Shown here piece after piece: positions 6,662 through 15,773 of a stretch of 64,000 nt of DNA. The notes beneath the pieces are model-generated. The model was not told the DNA's origin and did no database searches. It saw only the letters and a list, made by a program, of their open reading frames with translations. Position numbers and translations under genes: made by a program. The DNA comes from Catellatospora paridis (GTDB taxonomy: Bacteria; Actinomycetota; Actinomycetes; Mycobacteriales; Micromonosporaceae), in the NCBI RefSeq assembly GCF_009720365.1, contig NZ_ML769316.1, positions 338,228 through 402,227 on the forward strand, read 5' to 3'. Positions within the stretch are counted from its first letter, which is position 1, and the number at the start of each line of letters is the position of its first letter.

Positions 6662-8401
6662 ATGTCCTCGGCCTTCCCGCCTCCGGGCAGGCGGAGCGCG
6701 CGTATTCCGTACAAGTGGTCGGTGCTGTCCAACACCACGCTGGGCATGCTCCTGGCCACCGTGAACGCGTCCATTCTGATCATCTCGCTGCCTGCCATCT
6801 TCAACGGCATCCACCTCGATCCGCTCGCCCCCGGCAACGTGAGCTACCTCCTCTGGCTGCTGATGGGGTACCTGCTGGTCACGGCGGTGCTGGTGGTCAG
6901 CCTCGGCAGGCTGGGCGACATCTACGGGCGGGTGCGTATCTACCGCGCCGGCTTCGTCGTGTTCGCCGCCGCCTCGGTCGCGCTGGCGTTGACCCCGACC
7001 GGTGGCACCGCTGGGGCGCTGTGGCTGATCGGCTGGCGCCTGGTGCAGGGTGTGGGCGGCGCGATGCTGATGGCCAACTCGACCGCGATCATCACCGACG
7101 CCTTCCCTGCCCGGCAACGCGGCACCGCCCTGGGCGTCAACCAGGTCGCCGGACTGGCCGGCGGCTTCATCGGCCTGATCCTGGGCGGGGTGCTCTCGGC
7201 GTGGAACTGGCGGGCGATCTTCTGGGTCAGTGTCGTGGTCGGCCTCGCGGGCGCCTGGTGGGCCTACCGCAACCTGCGCGAGACGGCACAGCCCCGGCCC
7301 GGTGTGCGCATCGACTGGTGGGGCAACCTGACGTTCGCCGCGGGTCTGACCGTCCTGCTCGCGGCGATCACGTACGGCATCCAGCCCTATGGCGGGCACA
7401 CCGAGGGCTGGACCAACCCGTGGGTCCTCGGCGGAATCCTCGGCGGCGTGGCCCTGCTGATCGTCTTCTGCATCGTCGAGACCCGGGTGCCCCAGCCGAT
7501 GTTCCATCTCGGCCTGTTCCGGATCCAGGCGTTCTGGGCAGGCAACGCGGCCGCGCTGCTCAACGCGATCGGCCGCGGCGGGCTGCAGTTCATGCTGATC
7601 ATCTGGCTGCAGGGCATCTGGCTGCCGCTGCACGGCTACGACTTCGCGCAGACCCCGCTCTGGGCGGGCATCTACCTGCTGCCGCTCACGGTGGGGTTCA
7701 TCGCCGCCGGCCCGGTCTCCGGCTTCCTGTCCGACCGGTATGGCGCGAAGCTCTTCGCCACCGGTGGGCTGCTTCTCACGGCGCTGAGCTTCCTCGGCCT
7801 GCTGGTGATCTCGGTCGACTTCAGCTACCCGATGTTCGCCGCGCTGCTGCTGCTCAACGGGATCGGCGGGGGCCTGTTCTCGGCGCCGAACACGACGGCG
7901 GTGATGAACGCGGTGCCGCCCGCCGAGCGTGGCGTCGCGTCCGGTATCCGGGCGACCTTTCAGAACACCGGCATGGTGCTGTCCATCGGCGTGTTCTTCT
8001 CGCTGCTCGTCGCCGGGCTGTCGCGGTCGCTGCCGGGCACGCTGCACAGCGGGCTGGCCACCGACGGCGTACCCGGACCCGCGATCGCCGCGATCACCGC
8101 GGTGCCGCCGGTGGGGCTCATGTTCGCCGCGTTCCTCGGCGCCAACCCGATCGCCTCGCTGCTGAGTGCTGCCGGTGTCCTGCACGAGCTGCCCGCGTCG
8201 ACGGTGTCGACGCTGACCGCCCGGACCTACCTGCCGCACCTGCTGTCCGGCCCGTTCCACCGCGGCCTCGTCGTGGTGTTCGTCCTGGCCGCCGCGCTGA
8301 ATGTGGTCGCGGCGGTGGTGTCGCTGTTCCGCGGCGGTGTCTACATCTACGACGAGCACGTCCACGACGAGGAAATCCGCGTGGAGTCCGACTGCGGATA
8401 G
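6662..8401 (+). CDS. MFS drug exporter, DHA2 (EmrB/QacA) type, 14 TM
   Basis: A 579-residue proton-coupled efflux carrier of the 14-helix DHA2 group. Characteristic segments are TVNASILIISLPAIF in TM1, SLGRLGDIYGRVRIY (motif A) after TM2, and GWRLVQGVGGAMLMANSTAI (motif B/C region) in TM4-5. GTALGVNQVAGLAGGFIGLI follows. A long hydrophilic C-terminal stretch ends DEHVHDEEIRVESDCG. A strong GGGGAGGGTC site precedes the ATG. The substrate cannot be read; linkage to ohr suggests the pair responds to organic or oxidative toxicants (inference). Confidence 0.92.
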   Translation: MSSAFPPPGRRSARIPYKWSVLSNTTLGMLLATVNASILIISLPAIFNGIHLDPLAPGNVSYLLWLLMGYLLVTAVLVVSLGRLGDIYGRVRIYRAGFVVFAAASVALALTPTGGTAGALWLIGWRLVQGVGGAMLMANSTAIITDAFPARQRGTALGVNQVAGLAGGFIGLILGGVLSAWNWRAIFWVSVVVGLAGAWWAYRNLRETAQPRPGVRIDWWGNLTFAAGLTVLLAAITYGIQPYGGHTEGWTNPWVLGGILGGVALLIVFCIVETRVPQPMFHLGLFRIQAFWAGNAAALLNAIGRGGLQFMLIIWLQGIWLPLHGYDFAQTPLWAGIYLLPLTVGFIAAGPVSGFLSDRYGAKLFATGGLLLTALSFLGLLVISVDFSYPMFAALLLLNGIGGGLFSAPNTTAVMNAVPPAERGVASGIRATFQNTGMVLSIGVFFSLLVAGLSRSLPGTLHSGLATDGVPGPAIAAITAVPPVGLMFAAFLGANPIASLLSAAGVLHELPASTVSTLTARTYLPHLLSGPFHRGLVVVFVLAAALNVVAAVVSLFRGGVYIYDEHVHDEEIRVESDCG

Positions 8402-8493
8402 TCGCGACGCGCCCTCAGCTCTGTTCCGGAGGGCGCCGACGTGATGGCGGCTTCGGCCCGTCGTGCTCACCGGACGGGCGTAGCCTGGCCGTC

Positions 8494-9033
8494 ATGGGTG
8501 TAACGGTGCTGCCGGCTGCCGACCGCATCGCCGTTGCGTGGCGCAACGGTGGCGGGGTCACCCGTGAGATCGCCGCCTTCCCTGCAGGCGTCGATGACTT
8601 CCGGTGGCGGCTGAGCATCGCCGATGTCGGCGCGGACGGCCCGTTCTCGGCCTTCGTCGGCTACCGGCGCGTGATCACCGTGCTCACGGGTGCGGGCATG
8701 CGGCTGACCGTCGGCGACGCCGTACACGACATCAGGCCGCTGGAGCCGTTCGAGTTCGACGGCGGAGCCCCGACGACCTGCACACTGCCGGGCGGACCGA
8801 TCACCGACCTCAACCTCATCGTGCAGGCCGGTGCCCACGGTGCGGTACGCATCGTCGAGACCAGCGGCCCCCTGACCGTGACCGGGCCGGCCGCGATCGT
8901 CATGGTGCGCGGGGCGGCGACCCTGGAAGGGCGCAGTGTGGGCGTGCCGGACGCGGCACTCGTGGACCGCGCCACGGTCACCGCGCTGCGGCCCGTGGGC
9001 ACGGCGACCGCGGCACTGATCGACCTGCCCTGA
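8494..9033 (+). CDS. HutD/Ves-family cupin-like protein
   Basis: A 179-residue HutD-family protein. Family marks are AVAWRNGGGVTREIAAFPAG near the N-terminus, then FRWRLSIADVGADGPFSAF and LRPVGTATAALIDLP at the end. HutD is linked to histidine utilisation in proteobacteria, and Ves to a cold-response phenotype in E. coli; the molecular role is unsettled. No hut genes are nearby. The start is the ATG at 8494, giving the normal family length. It is transcribed convergently with the glycoside hydrolase gene and shares a bidirectional terminator. Confidence 0.85.
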   Translation: MGVTVLPAADRIAVAWRNGGGVTREIAAFPAGVDDFRWRLSIADVGADGPFSAFVGYRRVITVLTGAGMRLTVGDAVHDIRPLEPFEFDGGAPTTCTLPGGPITDLNLIVQAGAHGAVRIVETSGPLTVTGPAAIVMVRGAATLEGRSVGVPDAALVDRATVTALRPVGTATAALIDLP

Positions 9034-9085
9034 CCTGCCCGCACGGTTGTCGAGGTCCATTACGAGGTACACCGGCGCACAGGCA

Positions 9086-9120
9086 AGACCCCCGATCAGA
9101 GGTCATCTGACCGGGGGTCT
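9086..9120. terminator. Bidirectional terminator hairpin
   Basis: AGACCCCCG-A-TCAGA pairs with TCTGA-C-CGGGGGTCT, a 15-bp stem with one mismatch around the loop GGTCA, between the converging hutD-like and glycoside hydrolase genes. Confidence 0.8.
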
Positions 9121-9143
9121 AGGTACCCTGTGCAGCGGGTCGG

Positions 9144-10310
9144 TCAGGCGGCCGTGGTGAAGGCCACCGAGGCAGGCTTCAGCACGAGCACACCGTTGGC
9201 GTCATAGATCTTGCAGCGGAACGTGTAGCCGGTGTCCGGCGCCAGCCCGGTGCGGACCGAGGTGACCGTCTGCGGGCCGTCGGCGACGGTGACCCCGGCG
9301 GTCTCGTGGAACTCCGTCCCGCCGACCGTACGCCAGGACGCCACGGCGACCCGGTAGCTCAGATTGTGCGGGTCGACGCCGCACGACAGCGCCGCCGAGG
9401 TCGAGGTGACGTCGGCCGCCGGGTTGTTGGTCGCGGTGACCGGCCCCGCGAACAGCGAGCCGTCGATCGCGCTCTTCCACGCCTGCTGCGACGCGGTGTC
9501 GTGCAGGCGGTTGTCGTAGTTGAGCTCGTAGTCGTAGTAGGCGACGAAGACCACGTCGTTGTCGCGCGCCCAGTACGCCATGTCGGTGAGGAACGCGGCG
9601 CGGTCGGCGGCGTCGAGGTAGCCGAGCTCGCTGATGGCGAACGGCTTGCCACGGGCCACCGTCGTGGCGAGGCTGGGGCGGCGCAGCTGGTGCTCGGCCA
9701 TCGTCTCGTTGTCGCCGACGCTGGCGTTGTTGTCCTTGAACTGGTAGATGTCCCAGGACATCACGTCGACGTAGGCGTCGCCGGGGTAGTAGTCCAGCCA
9801 GTTGCGGCCACTCGCCGGGTCCAGGCTCCAGTCCATCAGCACCAGCGTCGCCTTGACATTGGACTTGGCCACGGCGGGCTCGTGCGCGATGGTCCAGATG
9901 TGCTGCCAGGCCGCGATGAACTCGGGCGCGGTGAACTCGCCGTCGGCGATGTTGTCCTCCGGCTCGTGGTAGAACGTCCACCAGACGGTGCGGTCGGTCG
10001 GCGCCTGCGTGAAGAAGGTGCGCAGCGCCGTGTCATGAGTGCCCGCGACGACGTCCGCCGGCGTGTACTTGAACGAGACGTTGACCGGTGCCGTGCCGGT
10101 CAGCTTCGGCGACGTGGACCAGGAGCCCGGTGCGCCGGTGAAGAACGCGCGGAGCATGTCGGCCGGCCCGTATTCGGCCAGGTAGGCGCCGTTGGTCGGC
10201 GCTCCGAACAGCGTCGACGGTGCGGCCTGTGCGGGTGTGGCCGCGGTCGTCGCGGCCGCAGCAGCGGAGAGCAGCACCGCGAAAGCGGCGCGCAGCAGCT
10301 TGGTGCGCAA
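9144..10310 (-). CDS. Secreted GH26-like glycoside hydrolase with C-terminal fibronectin-like domain
   Basis: A 388-residue exported protein with a Sec signal peptide (LLRAAFAVLLSAAAAATTA, cleavage near AQA/APS). The catalytic domain (about 35-290) has a (beta/alpha)8 hydrolase look: TVWWTFYHEPEDN places a likely acid/base Glu near residue 115, and KPFAISELGYLD places a likely nucleophile Glu near residue 229, the spacing seen in GH26/clan A enzymes. Residues about 295-388 form a fibronectin-III-like module (GLAPDTGYTFRCKIYD). The start codon is TTG at 10310, preceded by GGGGGAA. The substrate is probably a plant or fungal beta-glycan, but the family call is by motif only. Confidence 0.72.
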   Translation of the reverse strand: MRTKLLRAAFAVLLSAAAAATTAATPAQAAPSTLFGAPTNGAYLAEYGPADMLRAFFTGAPGSWSTSPKLTGTAPVNVSFKYTPADVVAGTHDTALRTFFTQAPTDRTVWWTFYHEPEDNIADGEFTAPEFIAAWQHIWTIAHEPAVAKSNVKATLVLMDWSLDPASGRNWLDYYPGDAYVDVMSWDIYQFKDNNASVGDNETMAEHQLRRPSLATTVARGKPFAISELGYLDAADRAAFLTDMAYWARDNDVVFVAYYDYELNYDNRLHDTASQQAWKSAIDGSLFAGPVTATNNPAADVTSTSAALSCGVDPHNLSYRVAVASWRTVGGTEFHETAGVTVADGPQTVTSVRTGLAPDTGYTFRCKIYDANGVLVLKPASVAFTTAA

Positions 10311-10525
10311 GGTGTTTCCCCCGTTTCGAGCCCAGGAGTTGGGCGACTGCGATTATGCATCCCATCTCGACCTCGGTGGGGGCTGCGGCATGCACCGCCG
10401 TCGACCCACCCCCACCGACCGACCGCTTTCGATTAGAGTCCTTCGGCCGCGCCCTCGTGCGGATCCGAAAACCCAGAGGTTCTTCAATTCCGTATGCCGC
10501 GGCGCCGGGCCGCTCCCCTGTCCGG

Positions 10526-11476
10526 TCAGTCGGTTTCCGGACGCGGAAACATGGCCACGAGGACAGCGCACACCACGGCACCGGCAGCCACCACACCGAG
10601 CGCCAGTAGCGTGGCGGCGTCAGGACGGATCAATGACTGTCCGCGGCCCGCTTGCCAGATCAGCACGCCCAGCAGGGCCGCGTACGCGAGGCCGCCGATC
10701 GTGACGAGCCGGGCCTGCACCGTCTCGTCGCGAAGTGCCGGCACCTTGCGGGCCAGCATGGCCAGCGCGGCGGCGGTGAGCAGGAGCACATGGATGCCGT
10801 GCAGGCCGACGAAGTGCGGGACCCGGAAGTCGCCGCCGGTGACGCTCCAGTTGGTCAGGAACATGCCGTGCCCGTCGAGGTCGCCGATGCCGTGTCCCTG
10901 GTACATCCGGACCGCGGTGCCGTTGGCGTCGGTGACCGTACGCTCGCGGATGTTGGTCGTCATCCACCAGACCGGCACGACCATGCCGACGGTGGCCAGG
11001 ACCAGGCCGTGCCGGACGGCCCTGGTCACCGGCTTGCTGAAGGCGCCCTGGGCGAGCGCGGTCGCGGCGATGGCCAGCTGCGCGACGAGAATCCCGGCCA
11101 CGCCGTAGGTGAACAGCTGGGTCATGGCGACGGTCACGGGGTCGTCGACGTTGCTGTTGAAGTGGCTGAACGTGCCTCTTGCGGCCTGTACGGCGATCCC
11201 CGCGACCTCGACGGTCGCGGCGACGGCGAAGGCCGTGCCCGCCCACCATCCGAACCTGCGGGCCTTCTTGAGCTTGGTCACCAGCCAGGCCAGCAGGCCG
11301 GAGTAGAGCGTGAAGGCGATGGCGAACTTCAGTGGCTTGACCCAGACCGACTCCCCGAGCATCGCGCGGTCGTCGACGGCGACGCCGACTGCGGCGACGA
11401 GGGCAAGGGCGATCATCAGGGTCACGTTCAGCATGAGCGGCCGGTGCCACTCGCGCCAGGGGCGTAGCGGGTTCAT
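10526..11476 (-). CDS. Polytopic membrane protein of unknown function
   Basis: A 316-residue protein with about eight predicted membrane helices, for example MLNVTLMIALALVAAVGVAV, QLFTYGVAGILVAQLAIAAT and VLVATVG-like stretches. It carries a conserved-looking VWVKPLKFAIAFTLYSGLLA segment and a His-rich loop near GHGIGDLDGHGMFL. The ATG at 11476 with GGAGAA upstream is favoured over the long upstream extension, which is charged and off-pattern. I do not recognise the family. It is divergent from the DJ-1/AraC regulator across about 170 bp, so that regulator is the likely controller. Confidence 0.7.
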   Translation of the reverse strand: MNPLRPWREWHRPLMLNVTLMIALALVAAVGVAVDDRAMLGESVWVKPLKFAIAFTLYSGLLAWLVTKLKKARRFGWWAGTAFAVAATVEVAGIAVQAARGTFSHFNSNVDDPVTVAMTQLFTYGVAGILVAQLAIAATALAQGAFSKPVTRAVRHGLVLATVGMVVPVWWMTTNIRERTVTDANGTAVRMYQGHGIGDLDGHGMFLTNWSVTGGDFRVPHFVGLHGIHVLLLTAAALAMLARKVPALRDETVQARLVTIGGLAYAALLGVLIWQAGRGQSLIRPDAATLLALGVVAAGAVVCAVLVAMFPRPETD

Positions 11477-11646
11477 CTGTTCTCCGGTCTGAGGGTGTAT
11501 CGCGATCGCCGGTGTGCGCCCAGCTGGTCTTTTGCTGCATGGCGGATCGGCCGGCGATCGTTCGTGCGGTAATCGTGCGGCGTCGGGCCGATGAGGACGA
11601 CCGGCACGGTTGCCACTGATCGCAAGGAACGTGCCATCATCGCGGC

Positions 11647-12585
11647 ATGGCATTCCGATCCGTGACGGCGTACGCCCCCGAAGGTGTGGCTGCCTTCGGC
11701 CTGGGGCTGGTCGGTGAGATCTTCAGCGGCCGCTTCGCCTTCGACGTCTGCGCCGAGCGGCCCGGCCCGGTGCGCACCGATCTCGGGCTCACGGTGCAGG
11801 TGGACGCCGGACTCGACCGGCTCGCCGCGGCTGACCTGGTCATCGCACTGCCGGGCAGCCGGTTCCGGGAGCCGTCACCGGCCGTCGCGCAAGCCTTCCG
11901 TGCGGCCGCGGCCCGCGGCGCGACCGTGGCCAGCCACTGCGTCGGTGCGTACGTGCTGGCCGAGGCGGGCCTGCTGGACGGGCGCCGGGCGACCACGCAT
12001 TGGCGCTTCGCCGCCGAGTTCGCCGAGCGCTACCCCACGGTGCGGCTGGCCACCGATGTGCTCTACGTCGACGAGGGCCCGGTCGTCACCGGCGCCGGCG
12101 CGGCGGCGGGCCTGGACATGTGCCTGCACCTGATCCGCCGCGAGTTCGGCGCCGCGGTCGCCAACGACGTCGCCCGCGAGCTGGTCGTCCCGCCGCACCG
12201 CGACGGCGGGCAGGCGCAATTCGTGACCGCGCCGGTGCCTGACGGCTTCGAGGATCAGCGGCTGGGCGCGGTGCTGGCGTGGGCTCGGGCCAACACGCAC
12301 CGGCGGCTGACCGTCGACGAGCTGGCGGCTCGTGCGCTCACCAGCCGCCGCACGTTCCTGCGCCGGTTCGCCGACGCGACCGGCACCACCCCGCACGCCT
12401 GGCTGCTGGCTCAGCGGCTCAACCGCGCCGAGGAGCTGCTGGAGGCCAGCGACCTGCCCGTCGAGGAGGTCGCCCGGCAGGTGGGGTTCGGATCCGCCGC
12501 GGCGTTGCGCGAGCAGTTCGTGCGCCGCCGGGGTGTGCCGCCGCGGACCTACCGCAAGACCTTCGGCAGTCGGCCGGCCGTCTGA
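11647..12585 (+). CDS. AraC-family regulator with DJ-1/PfpI (GATase1-like) domain
   Basis: A 312-residue transcription factor of the FtrA/GlxA-like class. Residues 1-190 form a DJ-1/PfpI-like domain, including VASHCVGAYVLAEAGLLDGR with the Cys in the nucleophile-elbow position, and RRATTHWRFAAEFAERYP. Residues about 215-312 are the double HTH of AraC proteins: LTVDELAARALTSRRTFLRR and VEEVARQVGFGSAAALREQF, ending GVPPRTYRKTF. Such regulators sense small metabolites, often amino-acid or choline derivatives; the ligand is unknown here. It may act on the divergent membrane protein or on the PL11 gene downstream. Confidence 0.88.
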   Translation: MAFRSVTAYAPEGVAAFGLGLVGEIFSGRFAFDVCAERPGPVRTDLGLTVQVDAGLDRLAAADLVIALPGSRFREPSPAVAQAFRAAAARGATVASHCVGAYVLAEAGLLDGRRATTHWRFAAEFAERYPTVRLATDVLYVDEGPVVTGAGAAAGLDMCLHLIRREFGAAVANDVARELVVPPHRDGGQAQFVTAPVPDGFEDQRLGAVLAWARANTHRRLTVDELAARALTSRRTFLRRFADATGTTPHAWLLAQRLNRAEELLEASDLPVEEVARQVGFGSAAALREQFVRRRGVPPRTYRKTFGSRPAV

Positions 12586-12607
12586 GGGCCGGAGTCGGCG
12601 TGGGCGC

Positions 12608-12667
12608 TTGACAGCGCACTCAAGGTGATCGATAGTTGTAACGTTTCAGGCCCCTGAAAGCGCTTTC
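12608..12667 (+). promoter_or_regulatory. Promoter plus LacI-type operator of the rhamnogalacturonan lyase
   Basis: A TTGACA (12608-12613), a 17-bp spacer and GATAGT (12631-12636) form a good vegetative promoter. Downstream, TTTCAGG-CC-CCTGAAA (12644-12659) overlaps GAAAGCGCTTTC (12656-12667), a perfect 12-bp palindrome with the central CG typical of LacI-family operators. Repression by a LacI-type sugar sensor is inferred; no lacI gene lies in the window. Confidence 0.75.
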
Positions 12668-12728
12668 CGTGGCATCGCTCCCCCGATCACGCGGCGACGG
12701 AGGCGCCCCTTCGACGAGGAGATCACGC

Positions 12729-15308
12729 ATGAGTCCTCGGCTCCGACACCGCCGCCTCCCGTCCGCAGTCATCGCCACCGCCTGCGCGGTGACGCTGATC
12801 CTCACCGGGCCGGCCGCGTCCGCCGGCGAACGGCAACCTCATCACGGCATCCCCGCCGTCCAACTCGAACGCCTCGACCGCGGCCTGGTCGCCGCGGCCA
12901 CCACCGAGGGGACGTTTCTGAGCTGGCGCCTGCGCGGACACGAGGTCACCGGCCACACCGACACCGGCCTGTCCGGCCCGGCCTTCCACGTGTACCGGGA
13001 CGGGCAGCGCATCGCGACGGTCGCCGACAGCACCAACTACCTCGACCGCGACGGCACGGCCGCATCGGCCTACCGGGTCGCCGCCGTCGTCGGCGATGCG
13101 GAAGTCGACCTCAGCGATGAGGTCTCGCCCTGGTCGGGCGGCTACCACGACCTGCCGCTGCGCAAGCCGCCCGACGGCGTCACCCCGAGCGGCGAGGCGT
13201 ACACCTACTCGGCCAACGACGTGAGCGTCGGCGACGTCGACGGCGACGGGCAGTACGAGTACGTCGTCAAGTGGGACCCGTCGAACTCCAAGGACGTCTC
13301 GCAGGTGGGCTACACCGGCCCCGTCTACGTCGACACGTACGAACTCGACGGCACCCCGCTCCATCGGATCGACCTCGGCGTCAACATCCGCGCCGGAGCC
13401 CACTATGCGCAGGTCCTGGTCTACGACTTCGACGGCGACGGCCGGTCCGAGATGATGGTCAAGACCGCGCCGGGCACGAAGATCATCAGGTATCGGCCGG
13501 ACGGCGGCGTCGCCTCCGAGCGGTACATCACGATGCCGCGCCAGGACCGGGCAGCCGGCTACTCGCACAACGACGACTACCGCCTCAGCGCAGCCGGTTA
13601 CTACGACCACGTGGTCGAGATGTTCCTCGGCTGGCACCGGCATCCCGAGGTGCTGGCGGGCCGGTGGCCGGCGACGCTGGAGGATGCGTTCGGCATCCCG
13701 CGGGCGTACTCCTATCCACTGTCCGCGGCCGACGCGCGGGCGCTGGCCGACTACTTCGTCGACGTGTACGCCCCCGGCCGGAGCACCCGCAACAACCTGC
13801 GGGCGTTCGCGGGCTTCATCGTGGACGGGCCGGAATATCTGACCGTCTTCGAGGGCGCCACCGGCCGCGAACTGGAGACGATCCGGTACAAGCCCGGCCG
13901 GGACGACGACGGCCTGCGCTGGGGTGACTACGCGATGGCGCGCATCGAGCCCGCCAACCGCGTCGACCGGTTCCTCGCCACGGTGGCGTACCTGGACGGC
14001 AAACGCCCCTCCGCCGTGTTCGCCCGTGGTTACTACACCCGCACCACCTTGGTCGCCTACCGCTGGAACGGCCAGCACCTGACCGAGGACTGGTACGTCG
14101 ACAGCGGCTGGGTGCCGATGAGCAACCCGTTCAACGACTCCCCGCACGGCCGGGACGGCACCGATCCCGAGTTCGCCACCCTGACCACGCAGGGCGCGCA
14201 TTCGCTCAGCGTCGCCGACGTGGACGCCGACGGCCGGCAGGAGATCGTCTACGGCGGGGCGACCATCGACGACGACGGCAGCCTGCTCTACAGCTCGTTC
14301 GCGCCGCTGCCGCCGGGCAGCGCCGACCCGGGCGCGGTGGTCCGCCTCGGCCACGGCGACGCGCTGCACGTGACCGACATCGACCCGAACCGGCCGGGAC
14401 TCGAGATCTACATGGTGCACGAGGGCGCGACCTTCGCCCCGTACGGGCACGCGCTGCGCGACGCCCGCACCGGCGAAGTGATCTTCGGGGACTACACCGG
14501 CCGGGACACCGGACGGGGCATGGTCGGCGACGTCGACCCCGCGGTGCCCGGCCTGGAGGTGTGGCCGGCCATGCCCCCGAACGCTGCCGAGCTGGGCATC
14601 GGCCTGTTCTCGGCGCGCGGCGACCTGCTCGGCCCCACCACGCCCGGCACGAACATGAGCATCCGCTGGGCGGCCGACGGGACCACCCAGGTCGTGAACG
14701 GCACGGCCACCACGGTGCTGCAGACCCCGACGATCGACGACTGGCGACGCGGCCGGCTGCTCAGCGCCGAGGGCACCCTGGCCAACAACGGCACGAAGGG
14801 CAACCCGGCGCTGGTCGCGGACGTCTTCGGCGACTGGCGGGAGGAGCTGCTGCTGCGCACGGCGGACAGCACCGCGCTCCGGATCTACCTGAGCACCGAG
14901 GTGACCCACCGCAAGCTGTTCACTTTGATGCACGATCCGCAGTACCGGGCCGACGTGGCTCGGCAGCAGACGTCCTACAACCAGCCCGCGTACCCGAGTT
15001 TCTACCTGGGCTCGGACGTCGACTGGGCGCGCGTGCCGGTGCCCGACCACTGGGCGCCGGGCAGCGTGGACGCCCTGCGCGACGCCCTGGACGGATACGT
15101 GGCGAGCGGGGACGTGGCCGCGCGGGAGGCTCACGGGCTACGCGCGTTCCTGGCCCAGGCGGACCACCACGCGACGGGCGGCCGCGCCGATGCGGCAGCC
15201 CGCGCGCTACGGCGCTTCGTGCAGCACCTGGCTGGGCGAGGAGTCTCGGCGGCAGCACGGACGGCGCTGGCGTACCAGGCCGGCACTGTCCTTCGCATGC
15301 TGTCCTGA
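12729..15308 (+). CDS. Secreted rhamnogalacturonan lyase (PL11)
   Basis: An 859-residue exported lyase expected to cleave the rhamnose-galacturonate backbone of rhamnogalacturonan I by beta-elimination. The start at 12729 has GAGGAGA upstream and a signal peptide (SAVIATACAVTLILTGPAASA). PL11 marks include RLDRGLVAA, FLSWRLRG, repeated Asp-rich calcium-binding propeller loops (VGDVDGDGQYEYVVKWDPSN, YDFDGDGRSEMMVKTAPGT, VADVDADGRQEIVYGG), AHYAQVLVYDF, and GDWREELLLRTADS near the end. The last 90 residues, after DHWAPGSV, form an Ala-rich helical extension beyond the normal PL11 end. Neighbouring rhamnose mutarotase and importer genes support the assignment. Confidence 0.92.
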   Translation: MSPRLRHRRLPSAVIATACAVTLILTGPAASAGERQPHHGIPAVQLERLDRGLVAAATTEGTFLSWRLRGHEVTGHTDTGLSGPAFHVYRDGQRIATVADSTNYLDRDGTAASAYRVAAVVGDAEVDLSDEVSPWSGGYHDLPLRKPPDGVTPSGEAYTYSANDVSVGDVDGDGQYEYVVKWDPSNSKDVSQVGYTGPVYVDTYELDGTPLHRIDLGVNIRAGAHYAQVLVYDFDGDGRSEMMVKTAPGTKIIRYRPDGGVASERYITMPRQDRAAGYSHNDDYRLSAAGYYDHVVEMFLGWHRHPEVLAGRWPATLEDAFGIPRAYSYPLSAADARALADYFVDVYAPGRSTRNNLRAFAGFIVDGPEYLTVFEGATGRELETIRYKPGRDDDGLRWGDYAMARIEPANRVDRFLATVAYLDGKRPSAVFARGYYTRTTLVAYRWNGQHLTEDWYVDSGWVPMSNPFNDSPHGRDGTDPEFATLTTQGAHSLSVADVDADGRQEIVYGGATIDDDGSLLYSSFAPLPPGSADPGAVVRLGHGDALHVTDIDPNRPGLEIYMVHEGATFAPYGHALRDARTGEVIFGDYTGRDTGRGMVGDVDPAVPGLEVWPAMPPNAAELGIGLFSARGDLLGPTTPGTNMSIRWAADGTTQVVNGTATTVLQTPTIDDWRRGRLLSAEGTLANNGTKGNPALVADVFGDWREELLLRTADSTALRIYLSTEVTHRKLFTLMHDPQYRADVARQQTSYNQPAYPSFYLGSDVDWARVPVPDHWAPGSVDALRDALDGYVASGDVAAREAHGLRAFLAQADHHATGGRADAAARALRRFVQHLAGRGVSAAARTALAYQAGTVLRMLS

Positions 15309-15318
15309 CCAGGGTGAC

Positions 15319-15364
15319 GTCGTCCGGGGCCGGTCTCGGGAAACCGAGGCCGGCCCCGGACGAC
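15319..15364. terminator. Very strong GC hairpin with GAAA tetraloop
   Basis: Twenty-one bases (GTCGTCCGG...CTCGG) pair with their complement across a GAAA loop with only one wobble, 10 bases after the PL11 stop. This is a terminator or 3' stabilising structure ahead of the mutarotase gene. Confidence 0.85.
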
Positions 15365-15422
15365 GCGTTAAAACGTTCCAAGTCGTCACGTCGGCCGCCA
15401 GGCCCCGACCGCGAGGTATGCC

Positions 15423-15755
15423 ATGCATCGGATCTGTTTCACGCTTCAGGTCAAGCCCGATCGACTTCAGGAGTACCGGCGTCGCCACGACCCCGTGTGG
15501 CGGGAGATGCTCGAAGCGCTGCACGACGCGGGCTGGCACGACTACTCACTGTTCCTGCGCGACGATGGTCTGCTCGTGGGCATACTCCTGACCGGCGACT
15601 TCGCCGCGGCACAGGCCGCGATGGAGGCGACCGAGGTGAACGCCCGCTGGCAGGCCGAGATGGCGGAGTTCTTCGAGTCCGGTCGCCCCGACCACGCCAT
15701 GCAGGTCCTCACCGAGGTGTTCAACCTGGACCGGCAACTGGGCCAGACGCCGTGA
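15423..15755 (+). CDS. rhaM: L-rhamnose mutarotase
   Basis: A 110-residue enzyme interconverting alpha and beta L-rhamnose. Family features are MHRICFTLQVKPDRLQEYRR at the N-terminus, HDPVWREMLEALHDAGWHDY with the active-site His/Tyr region, and VNARWQAEMAEFFESG. The length is normal. It follows the PL11 gene, which releases rhamnose-containing oligosaccharides, so it would help intracellular rhamnose use. No rhamnose isomerase, kinase or aldolase gene is in the window, so the rest of the pathway must lie elsewhere. Confidence 0.92.
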   Translation: MHRICFTLQVKPDRLQEYRRRHDPVWREMLEALHDAGWHDYSLFLRDDGLLVGILLTGDFAAAQAAMEATEVNARWQAEMAEFFESGRPDHAMQVLTEVFNLDRQLGQTP

Positions 15756-15773
15756 CGGGTCGGCCGTCGCCGG

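Noticed and set aside
6641-8470. 609-codon minus-strand open frame
   Set aside because: Complement of the MFS gene; rich in His/Gln/Arg/Gly as expected from antisense high-GC DNA.
12723-15134. 803-codon minus-strand open frame
   Set aside because: Complement of the PL11 gene, no motifs.
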